Assembly: GCA_002747325.1 (NCBI GenBank)
Contig: PDOZ01000026.1
Span: 1-64,000 of the forward strand
Source of the DNA: Rhodobacterales bacterium
GTDB taxonomy: Bacteria; Pseudomonadota; Alphaproteobacteria; Rhodobacterales; Rhodobacteraceae
Direction of reading: 5' to 3'
Length of the DNA stretch: 64,000 bases
Below, in pieces: positions 7,333 through 15,632 of the stretch. The notes beneath the pieces were generated by a model. That model saw only the letters and a program-made list of their open reading frames with translations, had not been told where the DNA came from and did not search any database. The position numbers were made by a program, and so were the translations under genes. Position 1 is the first letter of the stretch, and every line of letters starts with the position of its first letter.

Positions 7333-10047
7333 ATGCAGATTGTGCATCATGGGAGTCTTGCGACGGGCAATGTCGCATTCGATTTTGGTATTACGGATTT
7401 GCAAACGCTGTCGGCGGGAAGTTCGGTGTATATCGTCGGGACCAGCGGCGCCAATGGCGGGCTGATCACCTGGCGGCTGGGCACGGACGGGTCGACCAGC
7501 GTGGTAGATACGCAGCTTTTCAACCCGGACTGGGCGACCGGCATTGCGCAAACGCTTTCGCTGACCGCCAACGGAACGGGCAAGCAGGTGGCCTTCGGCG
7601 CGGTCAGCACGACGCAGCTCGGCGAATACACCGTTTCCGCCGAAGGGCAAATTTCCGGCCTCACCACCCTGTCCGGCCTCACCACCGGCACCGACCTGCC
7701 GCAAAACCTGCATCAGATCGCAGGCGGCCCGCTGATCGTCACCAACACGACCAGCGGTTTTTACGCCTATCGCGACAACGGCAATTCCCTAAGCTTTGAA
7801 ACGCATTTGACCGACGACGCAAACACCCATGCCGAGCGGGTCAGCGCGCTGGATTCGATCCAGATCGGCGCCAACACGATCCTGCTGCAAGGCTGCGCCG
7901 CCGAAGATGGCATTACCGCTTACACGATCGAAAACAACCAGCCCGTCCTCGCCGATACCAGCGGCCAGAGCGCCGGCATCGGCATGATGAACCCGACCGC
8001 CATCCAGCTGATCACCACCGGCGGGCAGACCTATGCCGTCATCGCCTCAGCGCAGGACAATGCCGGCGCGTTAACCGTGTTTCACGTCGCCTCCGACGGC
8101 AGCCTGAGCTTCACCGACCACATCCTCGACACCGAATACAGCCATTTCGGCGCGGTGCGCGATATCGAGATTTTTTCACACAATGACCGGACCTATATTG
8201 TGACCGGCGGCGGCGATGACGGGTTGTCGCTCTTCACCCTGCTGCGCGACGGGCGGTTGCAATACCTGACCTCAATCACCGACAGGCCGGACATTGCCCT
8301 CGCCGACATTACGGCAATCAGCGGCGGCATTGTCGGTAACACCTTGGAAATACTGGTTTCTTCCGACAAAGACGGCGCGGTAGCCCACCTTTCCGTCGCC
8401 CTGCCCGATGCTGGAATTTCCACTTACGCGGCACAGGGCGGCGCAACGCTGACCGGCTCCGGCAGTGCCGACCAGCTGATTGGCAACGATGGCGACGACA
8501 CGCTCTCGGGTGGCGCGGGCGACGATATTCTCGCCGATGGGGCGGGCGCGGATCAGCTCACCGGCGGCGCAGGCGCGGATCTGTTCGTCTTTCACGCCGA
8601 CGGAGCCATCGACACGGTGATGGATTTCAACCCGGACGAGGACCGCCTCGATCTCAGCTCCTGGCCGATGCTCTATGACCCGAACAGCCTCAGCATCGAG
8701 AGCAAAAGCTACGGCGCGCTGATCACCTGGCGCAACGAAACGCTGCGACTGCATTCCCATAACGGCCAGCCGCTGACCGCCGCGCAACTGCGCGACGCGG
8801 TGCTGCGTGGCACCAACCGGCCGATGGATCTCAGCAGCTACAACTTCCCCGATGATGGCACCTATGACATCACCGGCACCAGTGACAACGACACGCTGCA
8901 TGGCGGTTCCGGCGCCGAATCCATCGCCGCGATGGAAGGCAACGACACGATCCGCGGCCATAAGGGCGACGATCACCTGATGGGCGGCGCGGGCAACGAC
9001 ACGCTCGATGGCGGCGAAGGCGCTGATTACATCGAGGGCGGCGTGGGCGGCGACCGTATCTGGGGCAGCAGCGGTAATGATACGCTTTACGGCGAAGGGG
9101 GCAACGATACGCTCGACGGCGGCATGGACAACGACACGCTTTACGGTGGCGCGGGCAACGATACGCTGACCGGCGCGCAAGGTATGGACGTAATCTATGG
9201 CGATGCGGGCGCGGACAAGCTGTTTGGTGGCAAGGCACAGGATACGCTGTTCGGCGGCACCGGCGATGACGAGCTGCGCGGCAACCGGGGCAACGACACG
9301 CTGCACGGCGAGGACGGCGACGATGCGCTCTATGGCGCGACCGGCAACGACACGATCACCGGCGACGACGGGGCCGACACGATCCGCGGCGGCAGCGGCA
9401 ACGACCACCTGTCCGGCGGCGACGGCAACGACACGATCCACGGCGAGGCGGGCGATGACGTGATCTATGGCAATGCTGGCGCGGACTGGCTCTATGGCGG
9501 CAGCGGCGCGGAAACGATCTATACCGGCGCGGGCGACAATCAGGTGCGCGGCAACAAGGGCAACGACCTGATCCATGCCGAGGCCGGGGCGGATATGCTG
9601 TTCGGCGGCGCGGGCAACGATCAGATCAAGGGCGGCGACGGCAACGATCAGATCAAGGGCGGCGCGGATCACGACATCCTTGAGGGTGAGGCGGGCGATG
9701 ACACGTTGATCGGCAATCAGGGCAACGACACGCTCTATGGCGGCGCGGGCGACGACGTCCTGCGCGGCGGCAAGGGCAACGATTTCCTGACCGGCGGGGC
9801 GGGCGACGACCTCCTGCAAGGCGGCTACGGGCGCGACACCTTCATCTTCGCCGATCAGTGCGGCCACGACCGGATTACCTTTTTCAACCCCAATCAGGAC
9901 CACCTGCACATCTCCGGCGCCTCACGCGGCGACGTGACCCTGAGCGCGGTGTCCGGCGGGGTGCAGCTGGCCTGGGAGGACAACACCGTGCTGCTGGAAA
10001 ACCTCGATATGGACCATTTCGACATCGGCCAGATCGACTTCGTGTAA
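7333..10047 (+). CDS. RTX calcium-binding repeat protein with beta-rich N-terminus
   Basis: This 904-residue protein has no Sec signal, as expected for type I secretion. Residues about 1-365 form a beta-rich region with recurring units such as TYAVIASAQDNAGALTVFHV and TYIVTGGGDDGLSLFTLL, resembling a lactonase or propeller fold. A first block of about five nonapeptides (GGAGADLFVF type) lies near 375-415. The main block of about 36 GGxGxDxUx-like repeats lies near 512-838. The C-terminus (RDTFIFADQ, then beta strands to GQIDFV) resembles the serralysin C-terminal secretion domain. ATG 7333 is chosen for the GGGGTGA just upstream; a GTG at 7312 is in frame. No HlyB, HlyD or TolC gene is in the window. 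It is probably a secreted or surface calcium-folded protein of unknown activity. Confidence 0.85.
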   Translation: MQIVHHGSLATGNVAFDFGITDLQTLSAGSSVYIVGTSGANGGLITWRLGTDGSTSVVDTQLFNPDWATGIAQTLSLTANGTGKQVAFGAVSTTQLGEYTVSAEGQISGLTTLSGLTTGTDLPQNLHQIAGGPLIVTNTTSGFYAYRDNGNSLSFETHLTDDANTHAERVSALDSIQIGANTILLQGCAAEDGITAYTIENNQPVLADTSGQSAGIGMMNPTAIQLITTGGQTYAVIASAQDNAGALTVFHVASDGSLSFTDHILDTEYSHFGAVRDIEIFSHNDRTYIVTGGGDDGLSLFTLLRDGRLQYLTSITDRPDIALADITAISGGIVGNTLEILVSSDKDGAVAHLSVALPDAGISTYAAQGGATLTGSGSADQLIGNDGDDTLSGGAGDDILADGAGADQLTGGAGADLFVFHADGAIDTVMDFNPDEDRLDLSSWPMLYDPNSLSIESKSYGALITWRNETLRLHSHNGQPLTAAQLRDAVLRGTNRPMDLSSYNFPDDGTYDITGTSDNDTLHGGSGAESIAAMEGNDTIRGHKGDDHLMGGAGNDTLDGGEGADYIEGGVGGDRIWGSSGNDTLYGEGGNDTLDGGMDNDTLYGGAGNDTLTGAQGMDVIYGDAGADKLFGGKAQDTLFGGTGDDELRGNRGNDTLHGEDGDDALYGATGNDTITGDDGADTIRGGSGNDHLSGGDGNDTIHGEAGDDVIYGNAGADWLYGGSGAETIYTGAGDNQVRGNKGNDLIHAEAGADMLFGGAGNDQIKGGDGNDQIKGGADHDILEGEAGDDTLIGNQGNDTLYGGAGDDVLRGGKGNDFLTGGAGDDLLQGGYGRDTFIFADQCGHDRITFFNPNQDHLHISGASRGDVTLSAVSGGVQLAWEDNTVLLENLDMDHFDIGQIDFV
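8870..9840 (+). repeat. 27-bp tandem repeats encoding RTX nonapeptides
   Basis: The coding DNA repeats with a 27-base period, roughly 36 units, each giving a glycine- and aspartate-rich nonapeptide. Units vary at the third base and in the variable residues, so the array is old or under selection at protein level. Recurrent subunits such as GGCAACGACACG are nearly identical and could promote slippage. Confidence 0.85.
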
Positions 10048-10143
10048 CCGCGCGCCACATCCGGCACAAATCCGGCTTGCGCCCGGCAAAACAAGCCGTT
10101 AAATGGTGCCCCGGAAGGGCATCGGCCAGCGCGCCGAACCCGT

Positions 10144-10219
10144 GCCGGTGTAGCTCAGCTGGTAGAGCACGTCATTCGTAATGATGGGGTCGTAGGTTCG
10201 AGTCCTATCACCGGCACCA
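10144..10219 (+). tRNA. tRNA-Thr (anticodon CGT)
   Basis: A full 76-base cloverleaf can be folded. The acceptor stem is GCCGGTG with CACCGGC, the D stem GCTC with GAGC, and the anticodon stem CGTCA with TGATG around loop TTCGTAA. The T stem is GTAGG with CCTAT around TTCGAGT. The 3' CCA is encoded. Anticodon CGT reads ACG threonine codons. It sits between the RTX gene and the end of the BKACE operon, a position where integrative elements could insert, but no integrase or flanking att repeat is seen. Confidence 0.95.
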
Positions 10220-10247
10220 CTTCCCCGAAGCCGCCCCCGAAGCCGCC

Positions 10248-11180
10248 TCAGAACTGCACCTGATCCCCGCCTTTCAGGCCCAGAATGGCGCGGGCCTCGT
10301 CCGGGGTGGCGGGTTCGTTGCCCTGTTCGCGCAGGATGCGCACGATTTTTTCCACCTGTTCGGCGTTGGATTTCGCAAGCTCGCCGCGCGCGATGTAGAG
10401 CGAATCCTCCAGCCCGACGCGCACATGCCCGCCCATCTGTGCCGCGACCGCAGCCATGCGCATTTGCTGCATCCCCGCGCCGATGACGGACCATTGATAA
10501 TCCTTGCCAAAGAGCTTGTCGGCGGTCTGTTTCATGAACATCAGATTGTCCAGCTCCGCCGTGATCCCGCCGAGAATACCCATGACGAATTGCAGGAAAA
10601 TCGGCCCTTCAAACATGCCCTGGCGCAGACAGAATTTCAGGTTGTAAAGGTGGCCGACATCGTAGCATTCATGCTCGAACTTGACGTTATGCGGCGCCCC
10701 GCCCAGCTCTTCGGAGATCAGGCGGATATCGGCGAAGGTGTTGCGGAAAATGTTGCCTTCCGAGCTGCGCAGATAGTCCTCCTCCCAATCCTGCACCCAG
10801 TTGTCATAGCGGTCCGCCAGCGGATGCAGGGAGAAGTTCAGCGAGCCCATATTCATGCTGCACATTTCCGGGCTGTAGGTCAGCGCGGGGGGGATGCGTT
10901 CGGCGACGGTCATGGTCGGGTGCCCGCCGGTGCTGATATTCACCACCGCATCGGTCGCCTCGCGGATGCGCGGCAGCATCTCGGCGAAATGCGCGGGATC
11001 GACCGAGGGCGCGCCGTTGACCGGGTTGCGCGCGTGCAGATGCAGGATCGCCGCCCCGGCCTCGGCAGCGGCGATGGCCTGTTCGGCGATGGTATCAGGA
11101 TGCACCGGCAGGTAGGGTGACATGGTGGGCGTATGCACGGCGCCGGTAACGGCACAGGAGATGATGGTTTTCTGGGGCAT
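10248..11180 (-). CDS. BKACE-family beta-keto acid cleavage enzyme (DUF849)
   Basis: This 310-residue TIM-barrel enzyme belongs to the family founded by 3-keto-5-aminohexanoate cleavage enzyme. Family members condense a beta-keto acid with acetyl-CoA to give a CoA ester plus acetoacetate. The zinc ligands H47 and H49 lie in ILHLHARNP. Later motifs include NISTGG, MCSMNMGSLNF and GLEDSLYIARGELAKSNAEQVEK, the usual family finish. The start ATG 11180 has GAGGA nine bases upstream and lies four bases after the cyclase stop. It is the last gene of an operon with TetR, TRAP and cyclase genes. The true substrate cannot be read from sequence; carnitine-derived 3-dehydrocarnitine and amino-keto acids are known substrates in the family. 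Confidence 0.88.
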   Translation of the reverse strand: MPQKTIISCAVTGAVHTPTMSPYLPVHPDTIAEQAIAAAEAGAAILHLHARNPVNGAPSVDPAHFAEMLPRIREATDAVVNISTGGHPTMTVAERIPPALTYSPEMCSMNMGSLNFSLHPLADRYDNWVQDWEEDYLRSSEGNIFRNTFADIRLISEELGGAPHNVKFEHECYDVGHLYNLKFCLRQGMFEGPIFLQFVMGILGGITAELDNLMFMKQTADKLFGKDYQWSVIGAGMQQMRMAAVAAQMGGHVRVGLEDSLYIARGELAKSNAEQVEKIVRILREQGNEPATPDEARAILGLKGGDQVQF

Positions 11181-11184
11181 GGGT

Positions 11185-11961
11185 TCAGTCCTCGATGATG
11201 GCCACGGCGCGGGTGAACCCGGCCGAGGCGGCTTTGATTTTGAAGGGGAAGCAGGAGAGCGTGAAGCCCGTCGCCGGGATTTGTTCAAGGTTGGTGAGCT
11301 TCTCGATATGGCAATAGCCGATTTCCATGCTGGCGCGGTGGCCCTCCCAGATCAGGCTGGCGTCGTGGGTTTCCGCATAGCGTTTGGCGGTGATGGGAAA
11401 GGGCGCGTCCCAGCTCCAGGCGTCGGTCCCGGTCAGGCGCACGCCCTGCCGGAGCAGGTGCAACGTCGCCTCCCGCCCCATGCCGCAGCCTTTGACCAGA
11501 TAATCGGGCTGGCCGTAATGCGCCCCGGCGGAGGTGTTGATCAACACGATGTCGAGCGGTTGCAACACATGTCCGATACGCTCGAGTTCGGCGTCGATAT
11601 CGTCGGGCGTGACGATATACCCATCCTCGAAATGGCGAAAATCCAGCTTCACGCCGGGATTGAAACACCATTCCAGCGGCACCTCGTCGATGGTCAGCGC
11701 CCGTTTGCCGCCATCCATGGTTGAATGGTGGTGATAGGGCGCGTCAAGATGGGTGCCGTTATGGGTGTAAATCGTCAGCTTTTCGATCGCCCAGCCCTCC
11801 CCGCCGGGCAGCTCTTCCTTATGCAGCCCCGGAAAGAACGCCATGACCTGCGACGCCGTATCGGCATGGGACATATATTCAATCTCAGGCAGCATGATCT
11901 CCGGGTCGGAAGCAATATCGGCCTCCAGCGCGACGGAAAGGTCTATGAAACGTCGGGTCAT
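11185..11961 (-). CDS. Cyclase-family (kynurenine formamidase-like) metal hydrolase
   Basis: This 258-residue protein of the Cyclase/KynB fold (PF04199) carries the metal-binding signature HNGTHLDAPYHH at residues 67-78. ETHDASLIWEGHRA and CHIEKLTNLEQIP are typical of bacterial cyclase-family proteins. Family members hydrolyse amides or lactam- or lactone-like bonds, using manganese or zinc. It is longer than KynB (about 210) and lies in no tryptophan pathway here, so kynurenine formamidase activity is unlikely. The ATG at 11961 has AGGAG six bases upstream. It sits between the TRAP permease and BKACE genes, which suggests it opens the imported compound to the beta-keto acid that BKACE cleaves (inference). 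Confidence 0.82.
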   Translation of the reverse strand: MTRRFIDLSVALEADIASDPEIMLPEIEYMSHADTASQVMAFFPGLHKEELPGGEGWAIEKLTIYTHNGTHLDAPYHHHSTMDGGKRALTIDEVPLEWCFNPGVKLDFRHFEDGYIVTPDDIDAELERIGHVLQPLDIVLINTSAGAHYGQPDYLVKGCGMGREATLHLLRQGVRLTGTDAWSWDAPFPITAKRYAETHDASLIWEGHRASMEIGYCHIEKLTNLEQIPATGFTLSCFPFKIKAASAGFTRAVAIIED

Positions 11962-11969
11962 GGGAACTC

Positions 11970-13280
11970 CTATGGGCCCAGAAGGCCGGTTGCGATGGCA
12001 GGAATGAAGATGACGGCAGCAAGGCAGATCAGCATCATCAGCGCGAAGGGTGCGGCGCCGATGAAGATGTCGGACAACTTGATGCGCGGATCTGCGAGCG
12101 TGGCTTTGATAACGTAGACGGACAGGCCGAACGGGGGTGTGAGCAAGCCGATTTCGACCGCGATGACGGTGACGATGCCGAACCACACGAGGTCAACCCC
12201 CATCGGCACGACCACCGGCAGCATCAGCGGCACGAGGATCAGCATGATCGAGGAACTGTCGAGGATCATGCCAAAGAGGATCACGATGAGGACATAGATC
12301 AGCAGCAAGCCATAAAGGCCCAGCTCCGCCGTGGCGACCATTTCCCCGAAAGCGCCGGGCAGGCCGGAGAAGGCCAACATGCGTGAATACATCTGCGCGG
12401 CGATGATCAGGAAACATACGGCGGCGGTCACCAGCCCGGTTTCCACCAACACGCGCCAGAGGTTGCCCGGTTTCAGCGTGCGCTTGGCAAACCCGACCAG
12501 CAGCGCGCCAACAGTGCCAACCGCCCCGGCCTCCACCGGCGTGAACAGGCCCGCATAAATCCCGCCCAGAACCATCGCGATCAGGCCGGTAATCGGCAGA
12601 CCCTTGGACAAAAGCTCGGCGCGGGTCAGGTGGTCATCGGACTGGCCAAGGTTTTCCCCCACCATCTTCGGGGCAAAGCGCGCCATCAGGATCGTGCCGA
12701 CGCCAAACAGCAGCGCCAGAAGCAGACCCGGCCCGATCCCGGCCACGAAGAGGTCGCCAATGCTCTGCTCGGTCAATAGCCCATAGAGGATCAGCAACAG
12801 GCTCGGCGGGATCAGCATCCCCAGAACCGAAGACCCGGCCACGACGCCAACGGAAAACCGGGTCGTATAGCCATGCCGGCGCAGCTCCGGCACGGCGATT
12901 TTGGTAAAGACGGCGGCGGAAGCGATGGAAATGCCGGTGATGGCGGCGAAGATCGTATTGGCTGCAATCGTGCCAATGCCCAAGCCCCCCTTGATCCGGC
13001 GAAACATGGCATTGGCCACGTCAAACGCATCGCGCCCCATGCCGCTTTCACTGACCAGAAACCCCATCAGCACAAAGAGCGGCACGACGCCGAAAAAGTA
13101 TGAGGAAATGGCATCATTGGCCGCCAGTCCGAGCATCTTGGAGGCCAGCAGCGGCGAGCCCTTGATGGCCCAGACGCCCGCGAAAGAACAGGCGATCAGC
13201 GCGACCGGCACATACATGCCCAGCAGCACCAGCAGGCCCATGAGGGCAAGCGCGATAAGGCCGATTTCAAACGGCGTCAT
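11970..13280 (-). CDS. dctM: TRAP transporter large permease (DctM family)
   Basis: This 436-residue, roughly 12-helix membrane protein is the ion-coupled translocation subunit of a TRAP importer. The N-terminus MTPFEIGLIALALMGLLVLL and the segments GVVPLFVLMGFLV, VVAGSSVLGMLIPPSLLLI and GMILDSSSIMLILVPL are hallmarks of DctM. The start ATG at 13280 has GAGGAGG upstream and shares four bases (ATGA) with the stop of the small permease gene, as usual for dctQ-dctM pairs. It lies eight bases before the cyclase gene. The substrate is set by the binding protein, which does not reveal its ligand by sequence. Confidence 0.92.
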   Translation of the reverse strand: MTPFEIGLIALALMGLLVLLGMYVPVALIACSFAGVWAIKGSPLLASKMLGLAANDAISSYFFGVVPLFVLMGFLVSESGMGRDAFDVANAMFRRIKGGLGIGTIAANTIFAAITGISIASAAVFTKIAVPELRRHGYTTRFSVGVVAGSSVLGMLIPPSLLLILYGLLTEQSIGDLFVAGIGPGLLLALLFGVGTILMARFAPKMVGENLGQSDDHLTRAELLSKGLPITGLIAMVLGGIYAGLFTPVEAGAVGTVGALLVGFAKRTLKPGNLWRVLVETGLVTAAVCFLIIAAQMYSRMLAFSGLPGAFGEMVATAELGLYGLLLIYVLIVILFGMILDSSSIMLILVPLMLPVVVPMGVDLVWFGIVTVIAVEIGLLTPPFGLSVYVIKATLADPRIKLSDIFIGAAPFALMMLICLAAVIFIPAIATGLLGP

Positions 13281-13804
13281 GGCAGGAACCTCCTCAGGAT
13301 GCGGGCGAGAAATTGCAGCACGAGCAGCCCCGCGCCGATGGTCAGCATCGCCTTGACGGGCCAGGTCGGTGCGGTGAAATTGCCGACCGCGCCGACGAAA
13401 TCGCCCCGCTCCCAGGCGCGCGTCATGATCGGCCAATGCGCGTACAGGATGGCGCTGACAACGATCAGACCGACCAGATCAAACAGCGTTTCCATCCCCT
13501 TAGCCAACGCGGGGGCGCGGCGCTGGATGACGGTGATCACCCCGTCGCTGCGGGTCATCCGCCCGGCGCGCAGAGCCTGCGGCGCTTGCAGGAAAACGAT
13601 GGCCACGATGGAGAGCGACACCATCTCGGGAACGCCCGCCACCGGCGTACTGAACAGGTTTCGCCCCAGCACATCCGCCGCGATCAACACAACCAGCCCG
13701 ACGATCAGGCACGAGCCGACCACATTGGCCGCCTGCGTGACCCGATCAAGAAGATGCAGGAACCGGCCGGACCATGTGGCCCGGCCGCGCGCTTCCCCGC
13801 TCAC
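13277..13804 (-). CDS. dctQ: TRAP transporter small permease (DctQ family)
   Basis: This 175-residue membrane protein has four predicted helices. The motif VLGRNLFSTPVAGVPEMVSLSIVAIVF region is the classic DctQ core. GTG 13804 is preferred because it overlaps the stop of the binding-protein gene (GTGA); a TTG at 13816 is in frame but would overlap more. It forms the membrane pair with DctM and is co-translated with it through the ATGA overlap. Confidence 0.9.
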   Translation of the reverse strand: MSGEARGRATWSGRFLHLLDRVTQAANVVGSCLIVGLVVLIAADVLGRNLFSTPVAGVPEMVSLSIVAIVFLQAPQALRAGRMTRSDGVITVIQRRAPALAKGMETLFDLVGLIVVSAILYAHWPIMTRAWERGDFVGAVGNFTAPTWPVKAMLTIGAGLLVLQFLARILRRFLP

Positions 13805-14859
13805 TCGCGGTCCCAATCCCGCAGAGGGGTGGCGCCCGCATCGCGCATGGCGTTCATGTACAGTTCCAGAACCTCACTGCCCGGAACGCCCTGACCGTCC
13901 AGCCCCTCGGCCCAGGCCTTGGCCGCATTGTCCATGCCCGCCGCCCAGGCTGCGCGCATCTCCTCGCTGGCATCGCGGATCGTCGCGCCGTTCTTGGCCA
14001 TGACCGCAAACGAGGTCTCCACTGCCCCTTCAAGAGCCGCAAGATACCATTCGCGCGCCGCATCCGCGCCCTTGTGCAAGGCCGTCTGTGCTGCTTCCGG
14101 CAGAGCCGCATACCAATCCGCGTTGGCGCACAGCCCGCCCGCGAATTGGGCCCCAAGCCCCGCGCGGGTGATATAAGGCGCAACCTCATAGAGCTTGCCC
14201 GGCAACGCCGCCGAGGCAAAGACGATCACGCCGTCATACACGCCCGCTTTCAGCTCGTTGTAATAGGTGGTCAGGTTGCCCGAAACGCCAACCGCCCCCG
14301 TGCCCGAAAGCCAGTTGAGCGCCGCCCCCGGTGCGGCAATCTTCTGCCCGTCGAGATCGGCAAGGCTCTCCACCGGGAAATTCGTCATCAGCAGATAATC
14401 ATCAATGCCCACCGGCGCCCCGAGATAGACCACGCCATTTTTCTCATAGGCCGCCGTCATCCGTGGATCCGTATCGTGCAGATGGTCCATCAATTCGGAC
14501 ACAACCCGCGGGTCGTCGCTGACAAACGGCGTGTAATAGGTGACATTCTGCACCGCGAGTTTCGCCGGATCAAACAGGCTCTGGCACAGACCGATCTCGG
14601 CCAGCCCGGCCTCCACGGTCTCCAACTCATCGCCCACCTTGGCAATCGCGCCGCCATACTGGCCATCGAAGCTGATCGAATGCCCCGAGCCTTCCAGCGC
14701 GGCGTTGACCCCCGGCACGAAAGCCTCGTCAATCATCTTGACCCAGCGAAACACGCCGGGATGCCCCGTGACCACGGTGGCGTTATAGCTGTCCGCAACC
14801 GCAAGTCCCGGCAAAGACAGCGCCGCAACAAACACGGTTCTGGTGAGTATTTTATTCAT
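13801..14859 (-). CDS. dctP: TRAP transporter substrate-binding protein (DctP family)
   Basis: This 352-residue periplasmic protein has a cleavable signal peptide of about 22 residues (ending LPGLAVA-DS). The middle region with VYLGAPVGIDDYLLMTNFPV, SLADLDGQKIAAPGA and TTYYNELKAGVYDGVIVF is typical of DctP/YiaO receptors. The ATG at 14859 follows GGGAGGATAAC, a strong ribosome-binding site as expected for a highly made receptor. It starts one base after the TetR gene ends. Family members bind organic acids through a conserved arginine; the exact ligand is unknown but the neighbouring BKACE points to a carboxylate. Confidence 0.9.
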   Translation of the reverse strand: MNKILTRTVFVAALSLPGLAVADSYNATVVTGHPGVFRWVKMIDEAFVPGVNAALEGSGHSISFDGQYGGAIAKVGDELETVEAGLAEIGLCQSLFDPAKLAVQNVTYYTPFVSDDPRVVSELMDHLHDTDPRMTAAYEKNGVVYLGAPVGIDDYLLMTNFPVESLADLDGQKIAAPGAALNWLSGTGAVGVSGNLTTYYNELKAGVYDGVIVFASAALPGKLYEVAPYITRAGLGAQFAGGLCANADWYAALPEAAQTALHKGADAAREWYLAALEGAVETSFAVMAKNGATIRDASEEMRAAWAAGMDNAAKAWAEGLDGQGVPGSEVLELYMNAMRDAGATPLRDWDRE

Positions 14860-14860
14860 G

Positions 14861-15511
14861 TTATCCTCCCTGTTGATTGGCTTCGCTCTGGATCGCTTTG
14901 GCTCCTCCCACCGCGAACCGAACGAGTGTTTCGATCCTCTCCTCTTCATGGCTGGTGCTACCCGCAAGGCGCTCGGCCCGGCCATCGCGCGGCAGCCGCA
15001 TGGCCATCACGCCCAGCGCACATTGGTAAATCTGCGCCGCATCGAGGGCGCTGGTGCCGGGCAGGCATTCCTGCAACGCGGCGATAAACGCCTTGGCGGT
15101 TTCGTCGTAATACGCCCGCACCAACGCCTTATCCCGTTCGTTCCCGGCAATGAGACCGGCGAAAATGCGGGCAAAGGCGCGCCCACCCCCGGCCGGCCCG
15201 AAAGCCGGCGCGAACATGGCGCGAAAAACCTGCGCCAGCCCATCCTCCGAGGACGTATCCACCGCCGCCAGCATCTCCAGCCGCTGCGCGTTGATCCTCG
15301 ACGAACGCGATTTGATCACCGCCGCGTAAAGCTTGTCCTTGGAGCCGAAATGGTAATGCAGCAGCGACTGGCTCACCCCAGCCCGCGCCGCCAGCGCCTT
15401 CATCCCGGCCCCATCAAACCCCCGCTCCGCAAACTCCACTTCCGCCGCCGCCAGAATACGCGACAGCGCATCGGCCTTGGTATCTTTGGATGATTCTCTG
15501 ACAGCAGACAT
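14861..15511 (-). CDS. TetR-family repressor, likely controls its own TRAP/BKACE operon
   Basis: This 216-residue protein has a canonical TetR N-terminal helix-turn-helix at about 17-60 (ILAAAEVEFAERGFDGAGM, then VSQSLLHYHFGSKDKLYAAV) and a helical ligand-binding C-terminal part. It is the first gene of the minus-strand operon, followed one base later by dctP. A 7-4-7 palindrome sits 17 bases upstream of the ATG, the usual layout of an autoregulated repressor. The inducer is probably the imported compound or a CoA derivative of it (inference). No clear Shine-Dalgarno precedes the start, so translation may be leaderless. Confidence 0.88.
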   Translation of the reverse strand: MSAVRESSKDTKADALSRILAAAEVEFAERGFDGAGMKALAARAGVSQSLLHYHFGSKDKLYAAVIKSRSSRINAQRLEMLAAVDTSSEDGLAQVFRAMFAPAFGPAGGGRAFARIFAGLIAGNERDKALVRAYYDETAKAFIAALQECLPGTSALDAAQIYQCALGVMAMRLPRDGRAERLAGSTSHEEERIETLVRFAVGGAKAIQSEANQQGG

Positions 15512-15527
15512 GGCGCCAGCATGGCGC

Positions 15528-15545
15528 TGACTGATCGGTCAGTCA
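15528..15545. promoter_or_regulatory. Palindromic operator of the TetR/TRAP operon
   Basis: TGACTGA, four bases, TCAGTCA forms a perfect 7-bp inverted repeat 17 bases upstream of the TetR gene start. TGAC-GTCA-type half sites are common in TetR-family operators. No other gene starts here, so the site most likely controls the TetR operon itself. Confidence 0.75.
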
Positions 15546-15632
15546 AACAAAATGTTAACGCGGCGGAAGGGTGATTTGAGATCGCAACAGGAGGCCTCCG
15601 CGCCGGTCTGCCGCGCTGCGCCCCCGCCAGCC

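Noticed and set aside
8870..9840. Possible CRISPR-like array
   Set aside because: The period is 27 bases with no spacers and the reading frame is continuous RTX repeats.
8272..9909. 545-codon minus-strand frame with periodic Val-Ala-Arg repeats
   Set aside because: It is the antisense reading of the RTX nonapeptide array; its periodicity only mirrors the 27-base repeat.
10144..10247. Integrative element inserted at tRNA-Thr
   Set aside because: No integrase gene, no repeat of the tRNA 3' end and no composition shift were found nearby.
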